Assembly: GCA_028023455.1 (NCBI GenBank)
Contig: JAQFVV010000027.1
Span: forward strand, 4,087,845 to 4,151,844
From: Epiperipatus broadwayi
Lineage: Eukaryota > Onychophora > Udeonychophora > Euonychophora > Peripatidae
Reading direction: 5' to 3'
Length of the DNA: 64,000 bases
Shown here: positions 11,205 through 23,999 of the stretch, piece after piece
Layout: each line of letters begins with the position of its first letter
Numbering within the stretch: position 1 is the first letter of the stretch
Program-made: the position numbers and the translations under genes
The notes under the pieces: generated by a model
What the model was told of the DNA's origin: nothing
The model's input: only the letters and a program-made list of their open reading frames with translations
Databases searched by the model: none

Positions 11205-12155
11205 TTAAATATTCAAACTCATTTGCATATGTGTATAATAAATCACAACAGTCTTCATTCACAAAGCTATGAGTATGAGATTCGAACATTAAATCTCGAA
11301 AGCGCTAAGCAGACCTGTTGCATATTATAATATAATGATAGTTTCACTATTTAATGCAAAAAAAGTAGCATATTTATAATTAAAATAAATACACAATTTT
11401 TTATTACAAAATTCTGGGTTTTTATTGGGATACCGAATGGTATTAATTTCTTTTCATTTTGTAAGAAATAAATAAGTTTTTTTTTAAAAATAAATAATTG
11501 ACATTTTATTTTTTTTAACGATATAAACTGAGTTAACCTTAATAAGAAAGTGTAAATTAACAAACATTTTTGAATTTAAATTTAAATTTTGTTTGTATTT
11601 TTAAATTTATATTTTTGACTTTGTGTTATATATTTTTTGTTTATATGTTTATGCCAGCTTGGAATGGATTATTCCTAAATACATGCAACATCATAGACTG
11701 AACAGATGCTATAGCAAAATTTTGTACCAATTACATTTATTGCAGCATTCTCTGCGTCATTACATTTTTTATATAAATTCAGAGGTGAAAGCATGTAAAA
11801 TGTAATTTCAGATATTATGTGAATAATCAGTGGCATATTTAAGTTAGCTAAAATATAAATTATATTCTAAGAACATAGTACTCAGAATAATTTTGGAATT
11901 ATTAAAAAGATATTATGCAAACATTTTATATTCCAAAAGTATTTTTTTAGCTTCTGACAAGATATAGTTAGCATCTTAACTTTTTATAAAAACTTAAATA
12001 TAACAAAGGTGAGGTTTAAAATATTAGTTTCGATTTTTATATAATCTTCTGTTTGAAAAAACCGTATATCATATTTAAAATATCTTCAATAATAATTAAT
12101 ATAACATCACATGATCATAATTTTCTATGTTTTCACAAGCTATTAATACAGTAAT
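11205..12155. other. Non-coding, no feature recognised
   Basis: AT-rich, with A and T homopolymers. No gene signal. Confidence 0.5.
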
Positions 12156-12440
12156 ATGTTATGTGATGTGGTGCACTGTGACTTCTCCTTAAACAGAGTC
12201 AGGAAACTTCAGCAGCTATGCCCAGAGAAACCTGTTATCCACTTTACCTTCACTTTCCATTCCTCACCATACATTTTCCCATATCCTGCCCCATCCCATT
12301 TCCACAATATAATCTTTGTCAACTTCATGGCCTTTATATCCAAATCCCCCTTATCTTTTCCCAAATTCAGCATAAAAATCAATAACCCACTTTCTGTATA
12401 ATCACTTTGCTTATATTTATTCTTCCGCAAGCTTATTATA
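12156..12440 (-). pseudogene. LINE 3' end fragment (same family as 28430-32770)
   Basis: The minus-strand frame reads YTESGLLIFMLNLGKDKGDL and ends GHSC, matching the copy at 28430-28842 (YTESGLLVFM, GKDKGDLDIK). The element's 3' end is the shared segment GAGTCAGGAA...CACTGTGAC...CACATCAC read on the minus strand. The 5' end is truncated near 12440. Confidence 0.8.
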
Positions 12441-12446
12441 ATAGCA

Positions 12447-12690
12447 AACTCTCCATATAGTAATGCCACCCAGTGCAATTCTTAGTAATCAATTGAAGTT
12501 AAAAGATTTGTGCATAAAATCTCTATCCTGTGCTTACCCATCCAATATCCATGTATTTCTAATTTGTGGACTTTATCAGTGAGGAGTTTCTAGCTTTACA
12601 GTTAACTAAATAAATAAATGTTGGCTGATGAAGGGTTGCTTTAGATCTTAAGGTCTAAGTGTAGACCTTGGTGGCTTGGCCATAGAATGA
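12447..12690. repeat. Dispersed repeat shared with 15695-15870
   Basis: ATGCCACCCAGTGCAA, TTGTGCATAAAATCTCTATC and CCATCCAATATCC recur in the same order at 15695-15780, with later text (TTAGTTTCTAGCTT, GATCT...AG.CC) also alignable. In both places the repeat sits directly next to a LINE 3' scrap of one family, though in opposite orientation. Confidence 0.65.
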
Positions 12691-15690
12691 AATATCCAAA
12701 CCAGGTAAATGAATTTTCTTTGACAGAAAACAAAGCAAATATAACTTTCAAATCTAAATGATAAATAATAAACATTGACAAAAGCCTTATTTTTGTATGA
12801 ATAAAAGGCTGGATCCATTTTCAACAAAGACAAAGGCATAAAACATATGACACATAAGAAGATAAGCTAGCTTGTTTGGAGTTTTAATTAATAGTGCATA
12901 AGAATAATAAGTTATCTTTAGAATTCCATATGGAATGTCTGTCGTTATATTGGAAATATACAAAGCTTTTACATTTCTCCTCTCCTTTTAAAGAAACACA
13001 CATACTAAGAGTAACTGTTAATTTTTTCCAAATAAATGCAGAAATATTATTTCAGTAATTTTTTTTTATAAAAACAAATTATTACATTTGGTATTAATAG
13101 TTCACAATTTAACACAAGGCATAGTTGAATGCCCATTGTTGTTATCTCTGTAAACTAATTTCTTTTATAAATTCCACTTTTAAAGTTTTTTTGGCTAAAT
13201 TTTTGCAAAGGTTTTTTTTTTTTTCTGCTTCTTAGCAAACACAGAAAAAGCAAAGTACAAATAAAGGTCATTTTGTCCTAGAAATAACAGTTTATTCATC
13301 ATTTATAATTTTAATATGAAAAACAGTATGTTAAATATTCATGGAAATTCAGGCAGTTGTACATTTAATACTTAATAATTGGCATTAAATAATTAAAACA
13401 ACTTATCATTATTAACTTCAATTTTTAAAGTTTTTTTTTTCTTTAATTAAAACTTGTGTTTTAACTTCCTCCTCCAAAAGATAACATATGCTGATGTGAT
13501 ATAATAAAGTACACTGTCCCATAAGGCTTTGTAAATTAATATAACAGTTATCACCCGGTGTCCTTTATAACATAAGTTAAAATATAACTGTTGAAATTGC
13601 ACCGTTATGAATTGACTGTTTTCTCAGAGTATAATATTAGTAGTAAGAAAGTTCAAAATTGAAATTAGCAATAAAAACAAAGATACCTTATTCACTTTTT
13701 CAGTAATTCATGTTAAATTGATAAACTACATGATTTGGTAACTTTACACTTAAATAAAAATAAAATAATCAAAGAAAGTTATTAATGTTAAAATGTGAAG
13801 ATTGCAGTGGTCCATCAAATGATGATGATCAGCCAAATCCATCAGAGAGAGCAAGCAAGAAGAGCTGACTTCTGACACTGAAAATCTTATCTTATATACC
13901 TGAATTGAAAGGTCTCAAAAATTAATTCACACCCAACAACATTAATGACCTCTTTCCTAAAATAGTTTACTTACAGCATGGAACTAATTAATACAATTAT
14001 ATAACTTTAAACTTCACATGATCTTTAATGATCAAGGTTGAAGAAAAGGTCACTTTTAATTAACTTTTAACAACTGATAAAATTAAATAATTAAAACAAG
14101 ACAATAAAATAATATTTTATTATTTTAATAACTAGTGCCTTTTCTTCCACCTAAAATTTATCAGAAATTCAAAATAATTATGTAACTCTTTATCGACTAC
14201 TTTTAATAAAATATTATTTTTTAACTATTTAATGGTTAAACTTAAATATCTTGGCAATTATAACCAAGAAATCAAAATATACATATGCACACATACTCCT
14301 AAACACACGCATGTATACTGGAAGTTGCAAATATTTAAAGTAAACATACTTTATCATTAACTAATTCAGATTTCTTCAACAATTTAATCTTATTTGAATA
14401 AAACAATTAATTTAAATTTGAGATATGTTATCTTAAAACTTATCAAAGAACTTGATTAATTTATCAATCATTACTAAACAATTAAATAACTAAACTTTAA
14501 TGTTCATAACTATTAACTCTATCTAGCTTTCTTTTTTTTTAAAGTCTGCATAAATTAAATAATAACTTTTGAACCTCAAACTTACATTTTTTTAAATATA
14601 AGAATTATATCTTTAAAATGGCTATACAATTTATAAAATATCATCTATTTTGTATTCACAATGAATATAAAGTTAAGCAACCTCATTTACAAGATGAATA
14701 TTATTATCTTCTTTTTCTATTTATAATTTTCATTTTATTTCCTTTTTTAGAGTCGAATAGCACAAACTCAACAACTTAAATACCTAATAATGACAATGTG
14801 CAATAGCACAGGGTTACAATATATATAAATTAATAATATTTAACTAACTAGATAATTAAATTCTCAGTAATATTCACTTACAATGTTTGATATTAAATTA
14901 AAAGAAACAGCCAATCAATTCTTCCAAAACATAGTTAAAATTTGCAATTGTTTTTAATTTTATCATAAGCTATTTAATTGTAATATTTAAATGTTTAAAT
15001 TTGTAAGAAGGAATTGTCTTGATTTTTTTCTAATTTTAAAATGAAAACAATTTTAACTTTTCATTCCATTGAAATACAGTAATAGGTAGTCATTTGAATA
15101 ATGTGGTGTCATGAAGCAAGAGTCTCAAATGGGCCAATTACAGATATCAAATTTGATCCTTTTCTGGAATGAAGCATCAGTTTTTCCCCTAAATAATTAG
15201 CAGGTAACTTCAATTACAAAAAATCAAAAATTAATTTATTTAGAATGCAGAAAAGGATAATTCATTATAAAAATAAACCATTAGTTGTAAGTGGGTGGGA
15301 CTTAGGAGAGAGGGTGAAACTGACTAGGCAGAAAATATGAAAAAATTAGTTATATAATACTACATTTACTCAAACATTTAATTTTGCACATTCACATACC
15401 AATTGCTTTATCTAATTTTAGATAATTTAAGAATAGCACTCTTTTGTTTTCTTTTTTAAATAGATTTGATTTAAAAATATTCATGTTGCTGGAAGCACAA
15501 ATGCTTATTAAATCCTTCTGCATTTCAATGTATTTTCATTCTTTCTCTACTGGAAATTTGAATTAATCACTCAACATTTTATTTTACTATTAAATTTTTT
15601 TATTGAATATTTTAAATAATAAATTGGACTTGATTTATTAGAAATATGTTTATGAATAAAAAAGCATTCTAAAATTAACAAAAAATAAAG
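12691..15690. other. Long AT-rich non-coding stretch
   Basis: Three kilobases with no frame, tRNA or repeat that I can assign. Poly-T and poly-A runs are frequent. Parts resemble the AT-rich diverged repeat material at 57000-63000, but I could not align them with confidence. Confidence 0.5.
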
Positions 15691-15875
15691 TGAAATAGTG
15701 CCATCCAGTGCAAGCCATGGTAATCAATGGATGGAATTTGTGCATAAAATCTCTATCTAGTGGCCTACTTATCCAATGTCCTCAGATTAGTTTCTAGCTT
15801 GTGACAGTCTTCGATCTGAGAGCACTGCACTTAGATTCCTAAGGCTTGCACCAGGTGATCCTACTGTATGGAGAG
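15691..15875. repeat. Second copy of the 12447-12690 dispersed repeat
   Basis: GTGCCATCCAGTGCAAGCC, TTGTGCATAAAATCTCTATC and TTATCCAATGTCC match the first copy in order and spacing. Confidence 0.65.
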
Positions 15876-15879
15876 TTTG

Positions 15880-16010
15880 TCACTGGGAAAACATGGGGTG
15901 GGAATGAAAAGGGAAAGTATGATGGCTAACAGGTTTTTATGGGCATATATGCTAAGAGATTCCTGACTTTGATGAAGAAGTAACCAAATCACATCACTGT
16001 TTTAATACCT
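15880..16010 (+). pseudogene. LINE 3' terminal scrap, plus orientation
   Basis: TGATGGCTAACAGGTTTTTATGGGCATA...GAGATTCCTGACT...ATCACATCAC is the reverse complement of the 3' ends at 12156, 28430 and 28843. Only the last ~125 bp remain, including the codons for ANRFLW. Confidence 0.75.
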
Positions 16011-17139
16011 TGTATAAGTATAAGAAGTGGTGGTCATGTGATATTTAGTGGTTTAAAGTGACATATGTAATGAGAACAATATTTTTTTTCTTATTGAACA
16101 ATTACAGCAAAGCCAAAAAAAATTTGACAAAATATTTCTTGATTGAATTTTATTTTTTAAACATGAACTAAATAAAGTCATCATAAAGCTATAAAGTTCT
16201 GTTCTAAAATTTAAAATTGCATTTATAATTATTAAAATATGACAAAATTTTGTCTACATTATTTGATTCTATAATGATTGTAGTTTCCATTTTATCTTAC
16301 TTAAATTCCTTTGCTTGTATTTTAAAAAAATCTAAATTTAAATCTTAAAATAGTTTTTTTTAATAATTACTATACAAATATCTTGTAAAAATAGTCATAA
16401 ATATTTAGTAAACTACTGAAAATATACAATTTTTTGCCTATTGTTAACAACAATCAAAGAAGAGATTATAAATTTGTCAAAATCAAAGAATCTACAAATC
16501 AGTGAAATTCTAGGCTTTTATTGACTTATTTGTAGTTTTTCTCTGTGAACTATTGACATCTTCAAATTTTTTTAAACTAATTACTTTAGTTCTAGATTTT
16601 ACTTTTAAATAAATAAAATAATCAAGAAAATAGTGCTAAAAATAGCCATAAGAGGGCGATTTAATGTTGAAGAATGGCAGCACTCCATAATATCACACAG
16701 CTAAAAAAATCAGTTTGTTAGAAGTTGCAGAGTCTATACATTTTACCATATTTTTAGGTTTATTTTCAGACTTTTTTAATTTATTTTAATACATAAATTA
16801 TCATTTTTCCATTTTTTAAAGATTCTGTTGAAAACAAAAATTTGCTAAAAGAAATTAATCTAAAAAAAATATCAACTTTTCAAAGTAAATAGCAAAAAAG
16901 TAAGACTTCAATTCTATCTTCAGATTAAAAAATAATTGTAACAAATAAATGATGATTCTTCCATATTTTAATAAAGCAAAATTCATACTTTTTTGTAAGA
17001 TTAATTTTGTTATTAAATTTATACTTTTAATGAAATTTAACTCCTAAATCTTTTTAGATGAATAATAAAACTAATTTTAAAAATAAAATATCAACTTTGC
17101 AAATATTAAAAATAGCTGTCTAAAAATATATCATCCATA
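16011..17139. other. AT-rich, with part of a very old dispersed repeat
   Basis: The segment near 16172-16225 (AAGTCATCATAAAGCTATAA, GTTCTGTTCTAAAATTTAAAA) is found inverted and slightly diverged near 60520-60572. Nothing else is assignable. Confidence 0.5.
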
Positions 17140-17560
17140 TTCTCCAGTGATTTAATGATGGACAACAGTATGGACAAACTGCTTCCAAACCATTCTCTTC
17201 TCTGCCTTCTTGTATGGCTCCAAAATTGTCCATCTCATCCATTGTGTGATGTTACCCTCCCAGAACAGTCATAATCATACTCTTCCTCTTGATTTATTTA
17301 CCATATCATACATGAGATTCTTTTTAGGTGTGATAATCTGATCTGCCACATGACCCTGTAATTTTTATTGTTTTACTACTTCCAACAGTTGCTTTTCTTG
17401 TAGATACCTTCCCCAAAACATGCTCATTAGGTTTCTTAACTGACAAATCCTTCTATAACACTTCATTTCAAAAGCATTGATGTTCGTTTTGATCTGCTTC
17501 TACAATGTCCATGCCTCATGTTCATACTTTGATCTTTAACATATGCCTCTGTTTTTCAAT
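17140..17560 (-). pseudogene. RTE-type LINE C-terminal remnant
   Basis: Minus-strand reading gives YEHEAWTL, INAFEMKCYRRICQL, WGRYLQEKQLLEVVKQ, LQGHVADQII, and ITQWMRWTI, separated by stops and frame changes. This is the post-RT region of RTE-like LINEs (YG.EAWTL, AFEMKCYRRI, LQ.FGHV, RWID motifs). It is a different subfamily from the 6430-7215 copy. No RT core remains. Confidence 0.7.
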
Positions 17561-20500
17561 AAAAACTTTAATTTTGTAAATGCCTTCAAGGTCAACAATA
17601 ATTGTGCATTTATCTCTGTATAATATTCTCTCTATTAATTTATTCAAATATATATGTTTAATGAAAAAAAAGAAGAAAACCTCTTCCTTAATTTTTTCTT
17701 TTTAGATCAATTTTGTTAAAATCTTAAGACTTCAAAATAAATATTATCTCAGAAATATTAACTTTCTAGTTTAAAAAAAATCATAAAAATGAATAGTGGT
17801 TATATACAAAGACTCCTTCTTATTTAATGTCACATACTTTTAACAGGAAAAGTTTAACATATACTGCAATGGTCAGGTTCAAGCCCTTCTTGTTGCATGT
17901 TTTAGTTTAACTACCAAACCTATCTATTCTGGCTTCAAACCCTATTAAAATATTCATTTTAATAAATAAATATATAAACATTTCTATCATGGCTGGGTGT
18001 GCAGCATTATATATGCACATATGAATAAATGCTGTAATACATAGGCTAGTACATGTTACAGTGAATATAATGGTTTAAAATTTATATTTTATAAAAAAAT
18101 GATTTATGTTATAATTTTAAATAGTGGAAATGCCAATTTATTTATTTTATTAAATACAAATTCGTATGTGGATGTATGATTCATCTTATATAATAATATA
18201 TATATAGAATGGCATGATTTAATTTTGTAAAAGGGCAAAAACTCTTTAGTTAAATTAGTTAAAAAATTAGCCATAAACAGATTTGCATTTAAATCCACCA
18301 CACCTGTAGTTAAATCAAAGTTAGAAAGCTGATAATTGCGATACTTGAATTTGTTTATGGCAAAAGAGTATTCATTAAAATTGCTGTAGCAAAACTATTT
18401 TGACACCTAGAGGAAAATTTGCAGTGCCATGGAAGCCTAAACAAAGTATTTTTGATCAAATTGGGAAATCTTACAATTTAGTGTGATATTTTAAGAGTTA
18501 ATGGGTTTCCAGGTGAAACAGATTCTTTTCTAACCAAGTGCATTGCAATTAAAGTATAAATAGGGTATAGTTTGAGCTTGAGAGAGAAGTCATTAAATTT
18601 TAGAAATGTTGCTATACATATCCATATCTGGTTGATCTTTGAAAGATCCGAATGGAGAAAGATGACAGCTGCTTCTAAACCCACAGAAAGAATGGTGTGA
18701 CTACTGTTAGCTGATGCTTCAACCACTTGAGCTGCCACAAGAAATATCCAGCAACAGCCCACTCAAGAAGACCATAATACCAGAAAGCCAAGTTCAGCAA
18801 CTAACTGGTAATCAAAGCTATAACCGCAGAGCTCTGTGTTAATGAACTATTTCTAAATCCAAATTTTCTACTTAAAAGTTTAAAGCTAGCAAACTATAAA
18901 CTAATATAATTTTCTAAATCCTATAAATGTTTTATTATAAATTCTCATTATAAATTCTCATTAAAGTAAATATTATATCATTTGTATAACTTGCCCATAA
19001 CTTTACACATATCTTATTTAAACTAAATGTAACCTATGCTAATTTCTTTGTCTATCACTGCAGTTGTGCCTATAATATTTATTTAGTGCTATTTTTATTA
19101 TTTATTTGCCAATGCTTTGAAGCAGTGAGCATTTGAAAGTAATAAATATTCAGAGATATAATTGCAAATATCTTCACATAACTATTTTTTTAATGACATT
19201 TTCCATGCTCGCTGGTTCAAATTCCTATAATTCTTATTTAATTTTAAATGTATTGCGGCTTACTATTTAATTATCATCTTATTGAGATTTATGAATAGAG
19301 CAATGTACTAGTCTTAGTAATATGAAAGTATATTCAGTAATTATTTGACCAGTTGATCAAATATACTTTCCCCTCCCTCGTAATAATTTCTATGTATAGA
19401 TTAAAACCTATAAACCAGAGTTTTATATTTTCTTCACCCCTATAATGGTGCTTGATTATATAGCATTGTTAGAATTGGCTCATAATAGTAATACTGACCA
19501 GGCTATTGCCCCTGTATCTCTGTAATAATAATTAATGTCATACATTCATTTGACGAACTAGATATATTAAATTCACATTCAATGTTTAATGCTTTGCGGC
19601 ATTTTCTCCTTAAGATGGGACCGTGGAAAAGACCATCCCATCTTACCTTCTTTTGGGGTACACACTAGCAAGACCTGATGTATAATTCAAGGCAAATCAT
19701 GTTAGCCACCCCAACCTTTTAGCAGCACGATGCTTGGTCCCAGAGTACTGGTGTTGGTCATGAAAACCCTTGACTCTAGTCTATCCACAGGGCACTCTGT
19801 TATTTTAATTTTCCAGTGCTGTAGCATGTCGGTGATCTTATGTAGCCAATTCTGAGTCCCATAATTTAATTATTCAGCATTAAGCTGAAATTTATATCTT
19901 TGGTTTCTGGGTTCAATCTCAACCCTGAGCTGATTTATTCACTCATGATTTACTGACTTATTAACGTTACCATAAATATTTTACCTAAGACTAGTACAGC
20001 ATTTCTATAATAGTAGCTACCACTTTCAATAGGAATTGGCATAATCTAATGTAGGCACCACCTAGTGATTTTTCAAATGTATTAATTCATATTAATAATT
20101 AAAGATTTAATGAGGAGACATGCTAAATTCTCATGTTATAAAGCCTGCGTGATTTTCACATTAATTTATGTTCCATTTATTTAATAAATATATGTCAAAT
20201 TTATTCTGGTTTCATGTGATTTCTCATTCTTATTTCAATCCAATTCAGTCTTAGTTAATTATGTGTGTGATATAACCATCTACGCATTGATTATAATTTC
20301 TGAATGTTATCTTTAGTTTCGTGCTGGTAGAAATTAAATTAGTTAATATATATATTTAAATTCCCAAGTCTCTTGTTTCTCCCTGCCCTATGCTGGCCGT
20401 GAAAAACAGGTATACCATGTGTAACTTCAAGTGTAGTCGTTCATAGGATCTTGAGTCATGGAGTACTGCCAAATGAGTTGAAGTGTGGTCGGATTTGGGA

Positions 20501-20794
20501 TGTCTCACTCCTGGTCTGGTCAGCTTTGGTCTCTTTGTCTTGTAGAGTCTGTTACACGAATGTGCAAAACTTGACCATTATAATATGAAATTTACATAGA
20601 AACAAACTAACTCACCTAATAAGGCATGGATTAATAATATTCATTTGCCAATGAACAATAAAAAATGGACTAATCCAGCTTTCATTTGCTGCCACAATGC
20701 TTAAAAGAATAGGTGGATTAAATTTATTCTTCATTATTTGTTGAGATATGTATTATTTATCTATAGTTTATAGTATGTAGTTGAATAGCAATAT
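17561..20794. other. Non-coding; two less AT-rich islands of unknown nature
   Basis: No coding gene recognised. Two islands of more mixed composition, 19600-19860 and 20380-20580, have no identifiable frame. GATGGGACCGTGG...CCATCCCATC near 19614-19640 forms a short inverted repeat. The 94-aa minus frame 18478-18762 shows no known motif. Confidence 0.5.
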
Positions 20795-21540
20795 CTTTAT
20801 AAACATTAGATCATATATAAAATTTAGATGTTCATCTTTATTATTAAAAGTAAGTTTCCATGACAACAGGTTGAGATTGTTGATTGCTATTTATACTGTT
20901 TAAGTACTGATTGCTTTTATGTATTTACATTTATAAATCTATCTTGTCTGTAGCGTTATTAACTTTATTATTTAAGTAAAATAAAATTGAAGTGTAGTTT
21001 AAAAGTTATAATTGACTATTTGTTAGTCTGCTTTTAGAAGGGGTTACAGTTACCTATTTAATGAAGTTTATTTAAACTTCTTTGAATTGATAATTTCATT
21101 TTTTGCAGTCAAGTTGCAATCTTTAGTGTCTTTATAAAAATATTAGACCACAGATAAAGTTGGATTTCCACCTTTATTGTTAAAAGGAAGTTGCCATGAC
21201 AACTGGTTGAGATTGTTGATTAATATTGATATTGTTTAAATACTGATTGTTTTTAAGTATTTACATTTATAAACCTATCTAGTCTTGAGCATTAATAGCT
21301 TTATTATTTAAGTAATACATGGTTGAAGTACATTTTGAAAGTAATAATTGACTATTTGTTAGTCTGCTTTCAATAACGGTTATATCTACCTGTTTAATAA
21401 AGTTTATTTGAAGTAATAATTTCACTTTCTGCAGGCAAGTTGCCATCCTTTATTACCTTTATAAACATATTTGGCCATAGATAAAGTTGGATTTTCACCT
21501 TTATTGTTAAAAGGTTTCCATGTCAATAAATTGAGATTGT
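20795..21540 (+). repeat. Tandem repeat with ~330-bp unit, 2.3+ copies
   Basis: Units start at about 20795, 21130 and 21457 (each with CTTTATAAA). Landmarks recur in every unit: CACCTTTATTGTTAAAAG, TTCCATGACAACAGGTTGAG or variants, TTGACTATTTGTTAGTCTGC, and TTTCACTTTCTGCAG. The third unit is interrupted near 21550 by the hairpin plus SINE; its continuation resumes near 21740-21800. Confidence 0.85.
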
Positions 21541-21589
21541 TAATTGTTATTAATTTTTATTAGTTATTCATTACACAAGAAATTATCCG

Positions 21590-21738
21590 TTTTATGAATA
21601 ATATTTCTGTAGTGTTATTTTCTTTTTTTTCTTCTCATATATCATAGCATCAGCCGGGAAGCGAACCCGCTGTCGCTAACCTCTCGACCACCAATGCTTG
21701 ACTAGTGTTATTTTCTCTACACCATATTATTCATAAAA
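21590..21738. repeat. Hairpin element whose loop was invaded by a SINE
   Basis: TTTTATGAATAATAT at 21590-21604 is repeated inverted at 21724-21738, with an imperfect inner extension (CTGTAG/CTACA). If the SINE and one copy of its duplicated target are removed, the arms face each other over a loop of roughly a dozen bases. Confidence 0.7.
21624..21702 (-). mobile_element. Miniature tRNA-derived SINE, 79 bp, poly-A tail and perfect TSD
   Basis: A perfect 14-bp direct repeat TAGTGTTATTTTCT flanks it at 21610-21623 and 21703-21716. On the minus strand it opens GTCAAGCATTGGTGGTCGAG, has a B box GGTTCGCTTCC, and ends in an A-rich tail. AGCAT near the start can pair with ATGCT after the T arm, like an acceptor stem, and the T arm pairs well (CGGG/CCCG). 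Only about 14 bases separate the D-arm-like TGGTCGAGAGG from the B box, so the anticodon arm appears to be missing. Intact duplications and tail argue for a young insertion. Confidence 0.85.
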
Positions 21739-21799
21739 TGTTGATTGTTGTTGATATTGGTATTGTTTAAGTGTTGGTTATTTTCATGTATTTATAGTT

Positions 21800-23425
21800 A
21801 TAATTTACTTTTATTTAAATTTCTTGTCAATTGAGCTATAACTATTTGATACTCACATTTACAAATTGATGTTTAATTAAGATTATATATACTTAGATTA
21901 AAAAGAGACTTCTCTAGCCTCTCTTTGCACAGCAGTAATTTCAAAAAGATTATCTCATATTTGAATTAGATTAATATAAAAATTTTCACTTTATTCCTAG
22001 CATTGCCTATAAACAAAAGCTTATAATGACTGAAAGTTTAAAAGGTGCATGGATTCACTCTATTCCTTATGAGAGGAGTTAGTTTACTTTCTGTTTGTAT
22101 TCCATATATATATATATTTGTCAAAATTAATAGTTATTACTGGTCAGATATTAGTTATTTACTATAAACTAAAAGTATATATAATCTTTTGTGTAAAAAC
22201 AAATAATTATTTGATACTGAAGAAAATTATAATTGCTAAAGGAGTTATATTTCGGCATTAAAACTGTTGTTATATGGGTTTTTCAAGAAATCTGAAAATT
22301 TATTTTGCATCATCGATTTAAGTTAATTATTAAAAGATATTCCAAAACGTCGTTTATTTAATATTAATATTATTTGACTTTATTTTTATTTTAATAAAAA
22401 CATTTTTAAAAAAATGTGTTTACATGTGATCAGTAAAAAGAATTTTTAAATGAGAAAGGGGAAGTTCAAACCTATTTCCGATTTATCTTTCAAATAATGA
22501 TCTTTCAAATATTTAAAAATAAACACTTATTAATTCGTAGCTACATACAATTTTTTGTTTTTTTCTGAGTTAAAACTTTAAGAGTTAAAAAAGAGTGTAC
22601 TTTCGCTCCGTTTTCATCTTTTCTCTATATCTCTGTCACAAAAGGTCTGCATTTTTTGAGAACAAAATGATTCCTTAATTTGCCCACATTCTTTATCTCT
22701 ATTTTTCGGATGGTAAAAGCAAGTTTATCTGAAATGAGAAATATCCAGTGAATGAAACTTATTGTATTCAGTACTCGGCATGAACTTTGAAATTTTTTAT
22801 TTATTGATAATATATTATTTACAAATATTAATGTAAGCCCAGAGAAAAGTTTAAATTACACAGACGGTAGTTTCAAAAGGCTAGATATTAAACTAATTTA
22901 TAATTACTTTAAGAATGAATGTTTTTAAAAAATATTAATGACAATAAAAGTTCAAAGTATGAGGAAGATTGCAGATGGCCAGGTTTAGCAGATAATGCTT
23001 CTAGATAAGAATATAAAAAAGTGTGAATACAAACTGACCATTTTTTACATTACACTTTACTACATTGTATTTCTTATTAGTAAACGTCATGGAGAAGATC
23101 GAAAGTCACGTGATTCTTAGTGCAAAATATTTTACATATTTTTAAAGCAATTGCTTGAGACTGATTTTATTCTTGTAAAGCACATCAGGCATAGAGAAGA
23201 GAAGTGTAGTATTTTTTTGTATAATTACGGCACAAGACACATGTAGGTTCAAGAATTAGCTTGAATCAGTCTTTGAGAAACATTTTGGGATTGTTCCTTA
23301 TGTCTAAGAAACATAAAGCTTTTGAAACATGGTTAGAGTCTTAACAATCAGCAAGATTATGAACTATGAACTTATCAATCAATAATATTCTGTTCTATGG
23401 ATAAATCCAGGGAACAAGCACATCA
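21800..23425. other. Non-coding, no feature recognised
   Basis: AT-rich sequence without assignable frames or clear repeats. Confidence 0.5.
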
Positions 23426-23429
23426 TAAA

Positions 23430-23880
23430 TTTATCCATTTCTCCAGTCTTTTTTTTTCATTAGCCAGCTCTTCAACTCCACATATCACTTCCCATCTATT
23501 ACATCATCCAGAAAGTTTTCTTCAAGCTACACTTTCCTCTTCTTTCTTCTTATTTCCATTTACCATTCTCTGCTAAACATCTTTCATTAAACTATTCATT
23601 TTTTTTAGAATATATACAATCCACTTCCTTTTTCTATCTCTAATTTCCTCAATCAATCTTCTTTTTTTCATTTACTCTTTTTAAAACTTCTTCATTTGTC
23701 ATTTTATTCATTCAAGTAATTTTTTCCATCATTGTCTAAGACCACATATTAAAGGCTTCCAATCTGTTCCTAATTTTTTACTCAGAGTCCACGTTTTATA
23801 ACCATACAATAATACACTCTACACATAGGATTTCATTAATATTATGAAACGTATAAATACTGAATCACCATTTTGAATAG
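23430..23880 (-). pseudogene. RTE-type LINE C-terminal remnant
   Basis: Minus-strand reading gives LLYGYKTWTLSKKL, then KMTNEEVLKRVNEKKK, EEIRDRKRKWIVYILKK, SLMKDV, and LDDVI-like text, with frameshifts. This is the C-terminal region of RTE-type LINEs (YG.ETWTL, NEEVL.RV, RKRKWIGHIL). It abuts the Penelope-like element on its right. Confidence 0.75.
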
Positions 23881-23999
23881 ATTATAGAGTATTGGTACTT
23901 TTTAATTCTAAATATCTAATATGCTGAAATTTCGGTTTTTTAAAAAAGAATTCAACTTTGCAATAACCCTGTCTAATATCCCTTTATTAGATATAATGG

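Noticed and set aside
18478-18762. 94-codon minus-strand frame with a hydrophobic start
   Set aside because: No recognisable family, no splice or composition signal; consistent with chance.
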